Shown: positions 1 to 7,109, numbered from the stretch's first letter. The stretch: 10,150 nucleotides of DNA from Terriglobia bacterium (GCA_030040515.1 JASHTO010000092.1:1-10150); one strand, 5' to 3'. Made by a program: numbers and translations. Notes: generated by a model not told the origin, from the sequence alone.

Positions 1-9
1 AAATGAGAC

Positions 10-249
10 TTAGGCAGCAAGAGTCCGGCACCCGTCTTTCAACAGAGCGAACAAATGCATCGGATCGGTCGGCGAGGGGGTGAAATCGAATTTCTGGTAA
101 AAACCCGTGGCGGCTTCGTCTTTGGCGTGAACTGTGAACGCGCGAATGCCGGCAACGTCGGCCGCCTCTAACGTGCGCTGCATTGCGTCTTTCAGAAGTG
201 CCTTGCCAATTCCCTGACCTTGCCAGCGACAGTTCTCCACAGCGTCGCT
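10..249 (-). pseudogene. 5'-truncated GNAT-family N-acetyltransferase
   Basis: The reading frame encodes the C-terminal half of a GNAT acetyltransferase. It shows the acetyl-CoA-binding motif A (RWQGQGIGKALLKDA), then the strand GIRAFTVHA, then the final helix and strand around AATGFYQKFDF and the tail SPTDPMHLFALLKD. This tail is typical of the TacT-like acetyltransferases that pair with DUF1778 (RHH) antitoxins and acetylate aminoacyl-tRNA. Such proteins are normally about 160-175 residues, but only about 76-79 are here. Homology stops abruptly near 243, and an in-frame TGA lies at 250-252, four codons before the GTG at 238-240. The N-terminal strands and any antitoxin gene are absent. A GTG-started 76-residue product is formally possible but would lack half of the fold, so I call it a broken gene. 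The break faces the repeat array and repA, which suggests that rearrangement of the mobile element removed the 5' half. Confidence 0.8.
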
Positions 250-343
250 TCAGCTACTACAGGAGCCCTTCAGCGGGTCTAATACAGGCATATACAGGGG
301 CGTTGCGTATCTAATTGGTGTGGTTGAGGTTCGTGGGGTTGAG

Positions 344-459
344 CGTAACTAAAATGCCGGAGATGCGTAACTGAAATGCCGCTTGACCGTAACTAAAATG
401 CCGGAACCCAGCCTTAAACTTATTGAAAGGTTGCCTTGGTAAGCGTAACCAAAATGCCG
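344..459. repeat. Iteron-like direct repeats (four copies, three at 22-bp phase)
   Basis: A 16-bp core, CGTAACTAAAATGCCG, occurs at 344-359, 366-381, 388-403 and 444-459. The second copy has one A-to-G change and the fourth one T-to-C change. The first three start exactly 22 bp apart, which is two helical turns and the classic spacing of plasmid iterons; the fourth follows after 56 bp. The array ends 9 bp beyond the 3' end of the RepA-type gene. Seen: sequence, number and spacing. Known: RepA-type initiators bind 17-22-bp direct repeats at their origin. Inferred: this is the cognate origin, or what remains of it. The main alternative is the multi-repeat end of an IS21-family insertion sequence, whose ends also carry repeated transposase sites; no istA or istB is present in the window. 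Confidence 0.75.
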
Positions 460-468
460 TGGAAATGT

Positions 469-1395
469 TTATGGATTCACAGGCTTTTCAATAGGGTGTA
501 TGGCCGTGCATGTTTTCGATGAGCGAACTACCAAACGTAGGCCATCTTCTGATAGCGAAGCGGGACACTCCGGCCAAAGGGTCTTGACTTGCAAAAGCCA
601 TTGCGCGATTTTGTGCCGGAACAGCCGATCAACCGAATAGTGAGCCGTGCCAAGCTGGTTGCAGAGCCCGTTGGCGCCGAACAGAGGAATCCGGGCAGGG
701 TGGCCATTGACCGTCCAGCTCTTCCATGTAATCCAGACGTAGAAATCGAGTAGCCCGGGTGCGTGCGCAAGGGCGGCTATAACCTCGCGTTCGACAGGAA
801 TCGGGTGCTCAACGATTTCCCGGTAAAAGGCTTCGCTGAGTAGGACGCAGTTTTCAAGGGTGCGAGACCGCAATAGGTTCGGTTCGTCGCTCCGATTGAA
901 CCAGAGCTTCATCTGGTCGAGGAAGTGGAAGCGAGCCGAATCCACAAAAACTTGGCTCCTGAGTCCGTCCGTTCCGAAGAAGATAGTGGCGGCAAAAACT
1001 CGCTGGAAGGCTGCTCGCATTCGACGGTACTGAGCGCCATCATTTGGGAGATGGAAATAATCAAGCAATTGAGTCGGGCTGTCAAAATGAAGGGTGCGGG
1101 CCTTCTGTCTGTGAGCGAGAGTGGCGAGCCAGATCGGTATCAGGCGATCCTGGCCGTACGGCAGTCCAAAACGAGGATGGGCGGTGATTTCGAGGAGGAA
1201 GTTGCCGTTGCGGCGAGTGTAGATGAACTGGTCTGGCCGAGGCTTGCGCAAGGGGAGGCCGCAAAGTACGAATGGACGGGCGTGGTAAGCGATTGCCTGT
1301 TTGCGATTCTCGCGCTGCTGACGAACGAGTTGGATGGCGTCAAGTTGCTTGAGTCTGCGCTTCGAAATGCTAATTACAGGTGCAACACGTTGCAG
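469..1395 (-). CDS. repA: RepA-type plasmid replication initiator (start codon uncertain or lost)
   Basis: The product resembles the RepA_C family of plasmid replication initiators, cytoplasmic proteins that bind iterons and open the origin. Recognisable blocks, in order, are ARPFVLCGLPLRKP near the N-terminus, YTRRNGNFLLEI, FGLPYGQDRLIPIWLATLA, a YRRMRAAFQRVFAATIFFGT segment, ARFHFLDQMKLWF, VLLSEAFYREI with HPIPVE, LDFYVWITWKSW, RIPLFGANGL and a final ALWPECPASL-like block (here TLWPECPASL). The C-terminal 270 residues appear complete. The 5' end is the problem: going back from the first conserved block there is no in-frame ATG, GTG or TTG until the frame enters the tRNA fragment. I end the feature at a CTG (1393-1395); ATT codons at 1366-1368 and 1372-1374 are other candidates. 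The open frame continues to 1692, but that part is the antisense of the tRNA remnant. Either a rare start is used or the gene was disabled by integration. The iteron-like array lies just beyond its stop. Confidence 0.8.
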   Translation of the reverse strand: MQRVAPVISISKRRLKQLDAIQLVRQQRENRKQAIAYHARPFVLCGLPLRKPRPDQFIYTRRNGNFLLEITAHPRFGLPYGQDRLIPIWLATLAHRQKARTLHFDSPTQLLDYFHLPNDGAQYRRMRAAFQRVFAATIFFGTDGLRSQVFVDSARFHFLDQMKLWFNRSDEPNLLRSRTLENCVLLSEAFYREIVEHPIPVEREVIAALAHAPGLLDFYVWITWKSWTVNGHPARIPLFGANGLCNQLGTAHYSVDRLFRHKIAQWLLQVKTLWPECPASLSEDGLRLVVRSSKTCTAIHPIEKPVNP

Positions 1396-1560
1396 GCAAT
1401 CAGATAGCGATGAAAAACCGTTGCTCTTTAATTGAACCGGTAGCGCACGGGGTGCATAATGGGGTGCATACTCGTGCCCGAACTGGGGGCTCCGGTCCGA
1501 GTGAGAAGCGCTGTATCTGAGTGAAAAGTCGTGAATCCGAATAGGGTGAACGGTGGGGGA
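1396..1560. other. Spacer between repA and the tRNA fragment
   Basis: I see no supported gene here. The segment contains two direct copies of GGGGTGCATA (1449-1458 and 1461-1470) at 12-bp spacing, just upstream of repA on its coding strand. They could be part of a repA control region or a remnant of integrase arm sites, but two copies are too few to decide. No integrase gene is visible, so if one existed it lies outside the window at the other end of the element or has been lost. Confidence 0.4.
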
Positions 1561-1610
1561 TTGGTTTTCTAATCCGAGGGTCGGGGGTTCGAGTCCCTCC
1601 ACCCCTGCCA
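1561..1610 (+). tRNA. 3' half of tRNA-Arg(UCU), probable attachment-site scar
   Basis: Read on the plus strand, the segment folds as the right half of a tRNA. The anticodon stem and loop occupy 1561-1577, with loop TTTCTAA (1566-1572) and anticodon TCT at 1568-1570. The variable loop GGGTC is 1578-1582. The T arm has GGGGG (1583-1587), loop TTCGAGT (1588-1594) and CCCTC (1595-1599). The 3' acceptor strand is CACCCCT (1600-1606), followed by discriminator G and an encoded CCA at 1608-1610. No D arm or 5' acceptor strand (expected AGGGGTG) precedes it, and position 31-39 is a U-U mismatch, so it is not a functional tRNA. A 3' half with CCA and no 5' half is what remains at one end of an element integrated into a tRNA gene by a tyrosine recombinase. 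The orientation places the element to the left, with repA and the repeats, and the older chromosome to the right. Confidence 0.8.
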
Positions 1611-1668
1611 CTGCACTTCGCCCCTTGCGGGAAGTCACGTTCCTCCATCCATAATGGATAAGGTAAAG

Positions 1669-2124
1669 ATGGCATCCGAACCGGACTATCACCAGATGCT
1701 AGTTGTGGCGATTGCCGAAGCCCGGAAGGGATTAGCAGAGGGTGGAATCCCGATTGGCGCGGCGATCTTCGACTCGAGCGGCCGCCTGATTGGTTCCGGC
1801 CACAACCGCCGCGTGCAGGACGGCGACCCTTCCATGCACGGCGAGACGGCGGCGTTTCGCAATACCGGACGGCAGCGCAGTTATCACGGATTGGTTATGG
1901 TCACTACGCTCGCGCCGTGCTGGTATTGCAGCGGACTGGTTCGCCAGTTTGGGTTCGGAACGGTTGTGACGGGTGAGAGCCGCAATTTTCAAGGCGGACT
2001 CGATTGGCTGCGCTCGCTGGGAGTGAAAGTTATCGATCTCGATTCCCAGGAGTGCGTTTCCCTGCTGGGGGATTACATTCGCACTCATCCCGAAATCTGG
2101 AATGAGGACATCGGCGAAGAATGA
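1669..2124 (+). CDS. Cytosine deaminase, yeast Fcy1 type
   Basis: This is a zinc-dependent deaminase of the cytidine/deoxycytidylate deaminase fold, predicted to convert cytosine to uracil and ammonia in pyrimidine salvage in the cytoplasm. Numbered from the ATG at 1669 (151 residues), the zinc site is H57 in MHGE and C84/C87 in PCWYC, with E59 as proton shuttle. Features pointing specifically to the fungal Fcy1 type rather than to TadA or guanine deaminase are GHN with N46, the TGESRNF block (F107) and the C-terminal W-x-EDIGE (W144, D147), where yeast places its base-binding residues. Length also matches the yeast enzyme (158 residues). I chose 1669 because AAGG lies 5 nt upstream; an in-frame ATG at 1654 would add five residues but lacks a ribosome-binding site. 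It lies 58 bp right of the tRNA scar and runs convergently into the MFS remnant. Confidence 0.88.
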   Translation: MASEPDYHQMLVVAIAEARKGLAEGGIPIGAAIFDSSGRLIGSGHNRRVQDGDPSMHGETAAFRNTGRQRSYHGLVMVTTLAPCWYCSGLVRQFGFGTVVTGESRNFQGGLDWLRSLGVKVIDLDSQECVSLLGDYIRTHPEIWNEDIGEE

Positions 2125-2327
2125 GGAAATCGGTGGCGCCAGAATAGCTCCTGCGGCCGAACCGCTGCTGAAAATTCCCCAGGCGAGCGCGCGTATGACG
2201 GGTGGTCCTTGCCGAGTTGATCCATCATCACCGGCGCGGTCAGGGAGAGAGTTTGCCCGTTTAGGCAATTCAGCAGGGTCGCGGCAAACGCCCGCGCGAT
2301 CACCAGCCATCACAGCGGGTCTTTCAT
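2125..2327 (-). pseudogene. Remnant of an MFS sugar/anion transporter, formerly coupled to the glycosidase
   Basis: On the minus strand an ATG at 2325-2327 overlaps the TGA of the upstream glycosidase gene by four bases (ATGA), a classic coupling junction. The frame reads MKDPL, an in-frame TGA, then WLVIARAFAATLLNCLNGQ and TLSLTAPVMMDQLG. This resembles the first membrane segment and following loop of anion:cation-symporter MFS permeases (consensus like ATLLNYLDRQTLS..AP). About 100 bp in, another frame takes over and reads RALAWGIFSSGSAAGAILAPP, the well-conserved motif around helix 5 of the same family. Everything between (roughly helices 2-4) and everything after helix 5 is missing. So the gene carries a nonsense codon at position 6, an internal deletion with frameshift, and loss of the 3' two-thirds where it meets the deaminase gene. 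Assignment rests on recognising two motifs in the right order in a very short stretch. Confidence 0.68.
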
Positions 2328-4549
2328 GTGTGAAGGTCCACGCGGACAAGTTCGTAAGGATGCACTTCCGGGACGGTCAATTCGACCATGCCATTTACGA
2401 TCTTCCATGGCGGCGTGGACCTGCTCCACAAGAGCGACGCTGACTTGATGGTATGGCCCTCGGGAATTCGCAGTCGGACAACAACATCGGTTAAAGGGAG
2501 AAACGATTCCTGCACCAGCAGCTTCTTCCAGATGCTCCCGGTGTTGGCGAACAGGTGCAACAACAAGATGTCTTTCGAGGAGGCAAACTGGCACGACAGG
2601 CCCGGACGGAATTCGACTTCATAATTATTTCGTCTCTTTTGAACCAACTCGCTTAGCAAGGCCGCGACGAGCGTGCGAATGGACTCATTCAACGTTTCGG
2701 CATAAACCGCTTCCAGTCCCGATCCGACGTAAATTACCCTGCCCTGCCCGAACCGCGTGGCAACGGCTGCCGTCCCAAAGCGACGCCGATGACCGCGATC
2801 ATACGTCTCGGCTATCCCCTCACCCTTCGCTTCGAACGCCACTACTTGGGGGTCTTGCGGAAAATAGCGATCCGGAGGAATGCCCGCAATGGTTAGAGAG
2901 ATGTCCGCCCGCAAGTAAAGGTCCGGTATCTCCACCGGCTCAGGCGACAGCAGAGTGGCCTTCAACACATCGGCAAGCCCAAAATCTTTGCGCGCACGGC
3001 CAAATTCGTCGGCAACTGACGTCAGGTGAGTTGCCAGGAGTAGTCCGCCGCCTTCCACATATTTCCCCAGCATCGAACACTGCGCGTCGCTAAGGCACAC
3101 GGCATTGGGAGCGTAGATGAGCGGGTACTTGGCCAAGCGTTCCGGCGTCATTTCGAAATCGAGGAAGGGCTCGGCATCGAAATTCAAGTCCTTGAGTAGC
3201 TGAAACGCTCCGTAATAGTAGTTCCGGTAGTTCTCGCGTACGAACTTCTCGCCCTTGTACCACTGTTGTGTCTGCGCTCCCGTCAAAACACCCACCTGCG
3301 GTTGGTGAGTGACCGATTGCAGCAAGGCTTCGTGCTGCGCGGCAAAATCCATCACCTTCTTCAGGCCGCCGATCGTGGGGCCATCCAGAACTTCCTTGGG
3401 TTCGTAAAACAGCCGATTGAGCCCCCAATAACAGTAGCCCGCTCCGGCCGCTGCGGCCACAGCCGCATCGAGCATCAAGCGCTCTCCCGCCACGGGCGTG
3501 CTGTACCATCCGCGGACGGTTTTGTCCTTCAGGTGCTGGCGGTCGTACTCCGTGTGCGAACTGATGTACGTCCAGATCACTTTGCCGGTGGATTGTCCGA
3601 TGCGCAGGTTGAAGAGTTTTTCCTCAGGTGTGTCCGCCGCCTCAAACATGAACCCATCAACGTAGCGATACGCGCGGGACCTCCAATCCCCGCTCAGCAG
3701 CCCGGTGTCGTTGTAGACCACGGGGACGTCGCGAACGTTTCGCACCGTTGCACACACTTGCTGCATGAAAGCTTCAATTACGTCCTGGGTCAGCCACTGC
3801 TGATATTCAAAATCATCATCCCAAGTCGTGCTGGCATCTTGCAGAGGAATTCCCTTCCCGCGCGCCTTCTGATACGCAGCTTTGCAGTATTGGCAGTGGC
3901 AATAGTGCAGCCGTTGGTCCATCCCCTGGTACGGGCCGTCGAAGTACATCAGATCCACGGGATAGTTGGTCACCACTTCACGCACGGCTTGCAAGGTTTG
4001 GTCCCGCAGCGGGCTGTTCAAGCAGCCTTCATAGAATTCCGTCCAGCCAAAGTGCCGCGTTCTGTAAGGACGACCCTCGGCGTCGTAGCGCATCCAGTCG
4101 CGATATTGGGGATTCTCACTGTGCACATCCATGAACGGATGGTTGAGTGGGTTGTAAGCCACAACCTTCAGACCCGCGTTGTGAAACAGCTCGATGGTCT
4201 GCCGGAAGGGGTCGCGGTCGCCCAACTCCGGATGCCGCGGCAATTTCGTTTGAGTTGGATAAAACGCCAGGTAGGAAAATGTGGGATAACGAATCGCATT
4301 GAAGTGAACCCTCTTTGCGATCTCGAGGGCTTTCTGCGGTTCATAATCAAGTGAAGGATAAAACGGCGGAGCGTATCCCTCGGCGATCATCAGGCGGACA
4401 GTGCGCATCCACTCGAAACCGGCCTTCTTGGGAATCGAGTCTTCGCTTTGAGGTAATGCCGCGGCCGGCGGCGCCTTTGCCCCGATCGTTGCGAGTGCTG
4501 CACCCGCACTTGCCCTCTGTAAGAGCTGTCGACGGCTAAGTTTTATCAT
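2324..4549 (-). CDS. Tat-exported putative glycoside hydrolase (GHL6-like barrel with trimerisation-like domain)
   Basis: The 741-residue product starts at an ATG (4547-4549) preceded by GGGGGT as a possible ribosome-binding site. Residues 1-32 form a twin-arginine signal (SRRQLLQ, then an Ala-rich hydrophobic stretch), so it should act folded in the periplasm or outside. Residues about 45-400 look like a TIM barrel of the hypothetical glycosyl hydrolase GHL6 kind, related to GH42 and GH29 enzymes. The strand DLMYFDGPYQG places D204 as the best catalytic candidate. It is followed by the cysteine cluster CHCQYC (217-222), a possible metal site. E303 in MFEAAD is another acidic candidate. Residues about 415-540 resemble the glutamine-amidotransferase-like beta-galactosidase trimerisation domain (LIYAPNAVCLSDAQ, GGGLLLATHLTS, FGLADVL). 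The remainder is probably a beta-sandwich. The substrate is unknown. It is divergent from the esterase gene and once coupled to an MFS transporter. Confidence 0.8.
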   Translation of the reverse strand: MIKLSRRQLLQRASAGAALATIGAKAPPAAALPQSEDSIPKKAGFEWMRTVRLMIAEGYAPPFYPSLDYEPQKALEIAKRVHFNAIRYPTFSYLAFYPTQTKLPRHPELGDRDPFRQTIELFHNAGLKVVAYNPLNHPFMDVHSENPQYRDWMRYDAEGRPYRTRHFGWTEFYEGCLNSPLRDQTLQAVREVVTNYPVDLMYFDGPYQGMDQRLHYCHCQYCKAAYQKARGKGIPLQDASTTWDDDFEYQQWLTQDVIEAFMQQVCATVRNVRDVPVVYNDTGLLSGDWRSRAYRYVDGFMFEAADTPEEKLFNLRIGQSTGKVIWTYISSHTEYDRQHLKDKTVRGWYSTPVAGERLMLDAAVAAAAGAGYCYWGLNRLFYEPKEVLDGPTIGGLKKVMDFAAQHEALLQSVTHQPQVGVLTGAQTQQWYKGEKFVRENYRNYYYGAFQLLKDLNFDAEPFLDFEMTPERLAKYPLIYAPNAVCLSDAQCSMLGKYVEGGGLLLATHLTSVADEFGRARKDFGLADVLKATLLSPEPVEIPDLYLRADISLTIAGIPPDRYFPQDPQVVAFEAKGEGIAETYDRGHRRRFGTAAVATRFGQGRVIYVGSGLEAVYAETLNESIRTLVAALLSELVQKRRNNYEVEFRPGLSCQFASSKDILLLHLFANTGSIWKKLLVQESFLPLTDVVVRLRIPEGHTIKSASLLWSRSTPPWKIVNGMVELTVPEVHPYELVRVDLHT

Positions 4550-4690
4550 CAGCTACCCCCTGCACTCGTGCCGCGAAATGCCCAAAGGATGTCATTGCCC
4601 TGCTGTGGGGTCAACCTTTGAAGATGAATTTTTCAGAATTGTTTTGCGAGTCACTTCGTGGCAACATTTTGGCTTTCGAGTGGGAGCAGC
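4550..4690. promoter_or_regulatory. Divergent intergenic region
   Basis: These 141 bp separate the start codons of two divergently transcribed Tat-protein genes and must hold both promoters. The centre (about 4620-4645) is clearly AT-richer than its surroundings. On the minus strand a TTGACC hexamer (4609-4614) could be a -35 element, but I find no convincing -10 partner at normal spacing. A shared regulator site is plausible, yet no strong palindrome is evident. Confidence 0.4.
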
Positions 4691-7069
4691 ATGACGAGAC
4701 GTGAAGCGATAGAAATCCTGGGGAAATCGGCGCTGGCGGGTGGGCTCGCACACCTTCCGGCAAAGGCTGGATCGGTCCAACCGCAAGGCGGTGATTCGTC
4801 CGTTTCGTCCGCCGGTGTCTTCCCTGGAACCGAACCCCTTACAGCAGAAGGCGACCTTGCGGCCCAAATGGTAGAAGGTTTGCACCGCCATCTGCTTCAA
4901 CTCACCCGCGAGTCCGTGAAAGCGCGCGCCGCGTTTTGGAAGCAGGATTTTTCGACTCACGCCGCCTATGAAGCATCCATTGAACCCAATCGGAATCGCC
5001 TCCGCCAATTGATCGGATTGATTGATGAGCGGGTTCCAAACACGACGCCGGAACTTGAGATTCGGGTCAACACATCTTTTACCGCTGCGCCCGTCCAGGG
5101 CAACGGCTATACGGCCACTCACATACGTTGGCCGGTGATGGAGGGCGTAGACGCCGAAGGGTTGCTGCTGATTCCTTCGACCCATAACCCGAAGGCCTAC
5201 ATCGTAGCGCTCCCCGATGCGGATTGGACTCCGGAAATGCTCGTGGGCTTGGCCGCAGGAGTTCCTCCCCAAGCTCAATTCGCCCGGCGGCTGGTGGAAA
5301 ACGGGTGCAAGGTGATGATCCCCACACTGATCAGCCGCGGCGATGAGTGGTCCGGCAATCCCGCCATCGGAAAGTCCACCAACCTGACGCATCGCGAATT
5401 CATTTACCGCATGGCGTACGAAGTCGGCCGGCACACCATCGGTTACGAGGTACAGAAAATCCTGGCGGCGATCGATTACCTTCTGCAGGACGAAAAGGGT
5501 GCTCCTGTGGGCGTGATGGGCTACGGTGAGGGGGGCCTGCTTTCACTCTATAGCGCTGCAGTCGACACGCGCATTCATGCGGTCTGCGTGAGTGGTTATT
5601 TTGAGGCGCGCGAAGATTTGTGGGAGGAGCCGATCTACCGGAATGTCTGGTCGCTGCTTCAGGAATTCGGTGACGCGGAACTGGCCGCGCTGATTGCCCC
5701 GCGCGCGCTGGTGGTGGAAGCGGCTCGAGGAGTGGAGGTCTCCGGCCCGCCTCCTGCAACTGACGGGCGCACGGCTTCCGCGGCGTCGGGCAGGCTCATC
5801 AGCCCGCAACTCGCGAACGTCCAAAGCGAAGTGAAACGCGCTCAGCACGTATTCGACAAGCTGGGCGCGAGCGATCACCTGGCCCTGGTCGTCAGCGGCG
5901 ACGGCCAGGGCGATCCTGGGTCCGATGCGGCCTTGCGCGCCTTTCTGCGCGGCCTTGGCGCAAACGGTGCGTTGAAGCCGCCTGGGCCTGAGCCGAAGCC
6001 TGCGCAAATTGACATTGATCCGGCGGCACGCCAGCACCGCCAGTTCCAGCAGCTTCGCGACTTCACGCGGCGCGCGGTAATGAACAGCGAGTTCGTGCGG
6101 AAGAAATTCTGGGCGCGGGCAGATGACTCCTCGGTGAGCAACTGGAAACAAAGCACGGGATTCTACAAAAGTTATCTCTGGGAGGAAGTGCTCGGCAAGC
6201 TTCCCCCACCTTCAGAACCACTCCGAGCGCAGACGCGCAAGATCAATGTGGAAGCCAGTTGGGCGGGCTATGAGGTCCTGCTGTCCCTCTGGCCGGAAGT
6301 CTTTGCTTACGGCATTCTCCTGGTCCCCAAGTCTCTAAAACCCGGGGAGCGGCGGCCCGTCGTGGTGTGCCAGCACGGTCTGGAGGGCCGGCCGCAGGAC
6401 TTGATCAGCGACGACGTGCCGGCCGAGCATTACTATCACCGATTTGCCGCGGACCTGGCCGACCACGGCTTCGTCGTTTACTGCCCCCAAAATCCATATA
6501 TCGGGGGTGACAAGTTCAGAAAGCTCGAACGCCTCGCTCATCCCCTTAAGCTGACGCTCTTCTCATTCATTATCAGCCAGCACGAGCGGGCGCTCGATTG
6601 GCTCTGCACTTTGCCCTTTGTTGACCCGGGCCGAATCGGCTTCTACGGCCTATCCTACGGCGGCAAGACAGCGGTGCGCGTCCCTCCGCTGCTGGATCGC
6701 TACGCCCTCTCGATATGTTCCGGTGACTTTAACGAATGGATTTGGAAGGTCAGCCGCGACGATTCTCCTTTAAGCTACGTTTTCAGCATTGAATATGACA
6801 TGCTGGAGTTTAATCTCGGAAATACCTTTAACTACAGTGATATGGCCAACCTGATGACGCCCCGGCCATTTATGGTTGAGCGGGGGCACGACGATCCCGT
6901 ATCGGTTGATTCCTGGGTGGCGTACGAATATGCCAAAGTAAAGCAGCATTACGACCGGATGGGATTATCCGACCGGACGCGCATCGAGTATTTCAATGGA
7001 CCACACACGATTCACGGCGTGGGGACCTTTGAATTCCTCCACGAGTTTCTCAATTGGGGTGAACCTTGA
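4691..7069 (+). CDS. Tat-exported tandem alpha/beta hydrolase (acetyl-xylan-esterase/dienelactone-hydrolase type)
   Basis: I chose the ATG at 4691 (792 residues): GGGAG lies about 5 nt upstream and the Tat signal (TRREAIEILGKSALAGGLA) then begins at residue 2. A GTG at 4658 would merely add 11 residues. There are two alpha/beta-hydrolase domains. Domain 1 (about 135-425) has the nucleophile-elbow sequence GYGEGG (277-282), where Gly279 stands in place of Ser, followed by SGYFEAREDLWEEP and IAPRALVVE; it should be catalytically dead. Domain 2 (about 515-790) has the oxyanion-side QHG (561-563), the elbow GLSYGG with Ser655, an acid in RGHDDP (D734 or D735) and His772 in NGPHTIHG, so it looks active. 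By family it probably removes acetyl or similar esters from an exported polysaccharide substrate; the substrate itself is not shown. It lies between two putative glycoside hydrolase genes of opposite strand, which supports a joint role in glycan breakdown. Confidence 0.82.
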   Translation: MTRREAIEILGKSALAGGLAHLPAKAGSVQPQGGDSSVSSAGVFPGTEPLTAEGDLAAQMVEGLHRHLLQLTRESVKARAAFWKQDFSTHAAYEASIEPNRNRLRQLIGLIDERVPNTTPELEIRVNTSFTAAPVQGNGYTATHIRWPVMEGVDAEGLLLIPSTHNPKAYIVALPDADWTPEMLVGLAAGVPPQAQFARRLVENGCKVMIPTLISRGDEWSGNPAIGKSTNLTHREFIYRMAYEVGRHTIGYEVQKILAAIDYLLQDEKGAPVGVMGYGEGGLLSLYSAAVDTRIHAVCVSGYFEAREDLWEEPIYRNVWSLLQEFGDAELAALIAPRALVVEAARGVEVSGPPPATDGRTASAASGRLISPQLANVQSEVKRAQHVFDKLGASDHLALVVSGDGQGDPGSDAALRAFLRGLGANGALKPPGPEPKPAQIDIDPAARQHRQFQQLRDFTRRAVMNSEFVRKKFWARADDSSVSNWKQSTGFYKSYLWEEVLGKLPPPSEPLRAQTRKINVEASWAGYEVLLSLWPEVFAYGILLVPKSLKPGERRPVVVCQHGLEGRPQDLISDDVPAEHYYHRFAADLADHGFVVYCPQNPYIGGDKFRKLERLAHPLKLTLFSFIISQHERALDWLCTLPFVDPGRIGFYGLSYGGKTAVRVPPLLDRYALSICSGDFNEWIWKVSRDDSPLSYVFSIEYDMLEFNLGNTFNYSDMANLMTPRPFMVERGHDDPVSVDSWVAYEYAKVKQHYDRMGLSDRTRIEYFNGPHTIHGVGTFEFLHEFLNWGEP

Positions 7070-7109
7070 CTTGCCGGTTTCAGGAATTGAGATTGCGGGA
7101 CTCATGGTT

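Noticed and set aside
282..298. Two copies of ATACAGG ten bases apart, and a weak look-alike of the iteron core near 306.
   Set aside because: Too short and degenerate to separate from chance; not counted as extra iterons.
925..1407. A plus-strand frame of 160 codons opposite repA.
   Set aside because: The minus-strand frame shows consecutive RepA family motifs over the same stretch, whereas the plus-strand peptide shows none.
1400..1692. Minus-strand frames with peptides like GGTRTPDPRIRKP and GVEGLEPPTLG across the tRNA remnant.
   Set aside because: These are the well-known false peptides produced by translating the antisense of a tRNA 3' end; they have no independent protein support.
3266..4354. 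A long plus-strand frame of 362 codons.
   Set aside because: It is antisense to the well-supported glycosidase gene and its peptide shows no recognisable domain; it follows from the codon bias of the opposite strand.
5543..6151. Minus-strand frame of 202 codons inside the esterase gene.
   Set aside because: It lies fully antisense to a gene with clear catalytic motifs, and the peptide is arginine-rich and featureless.
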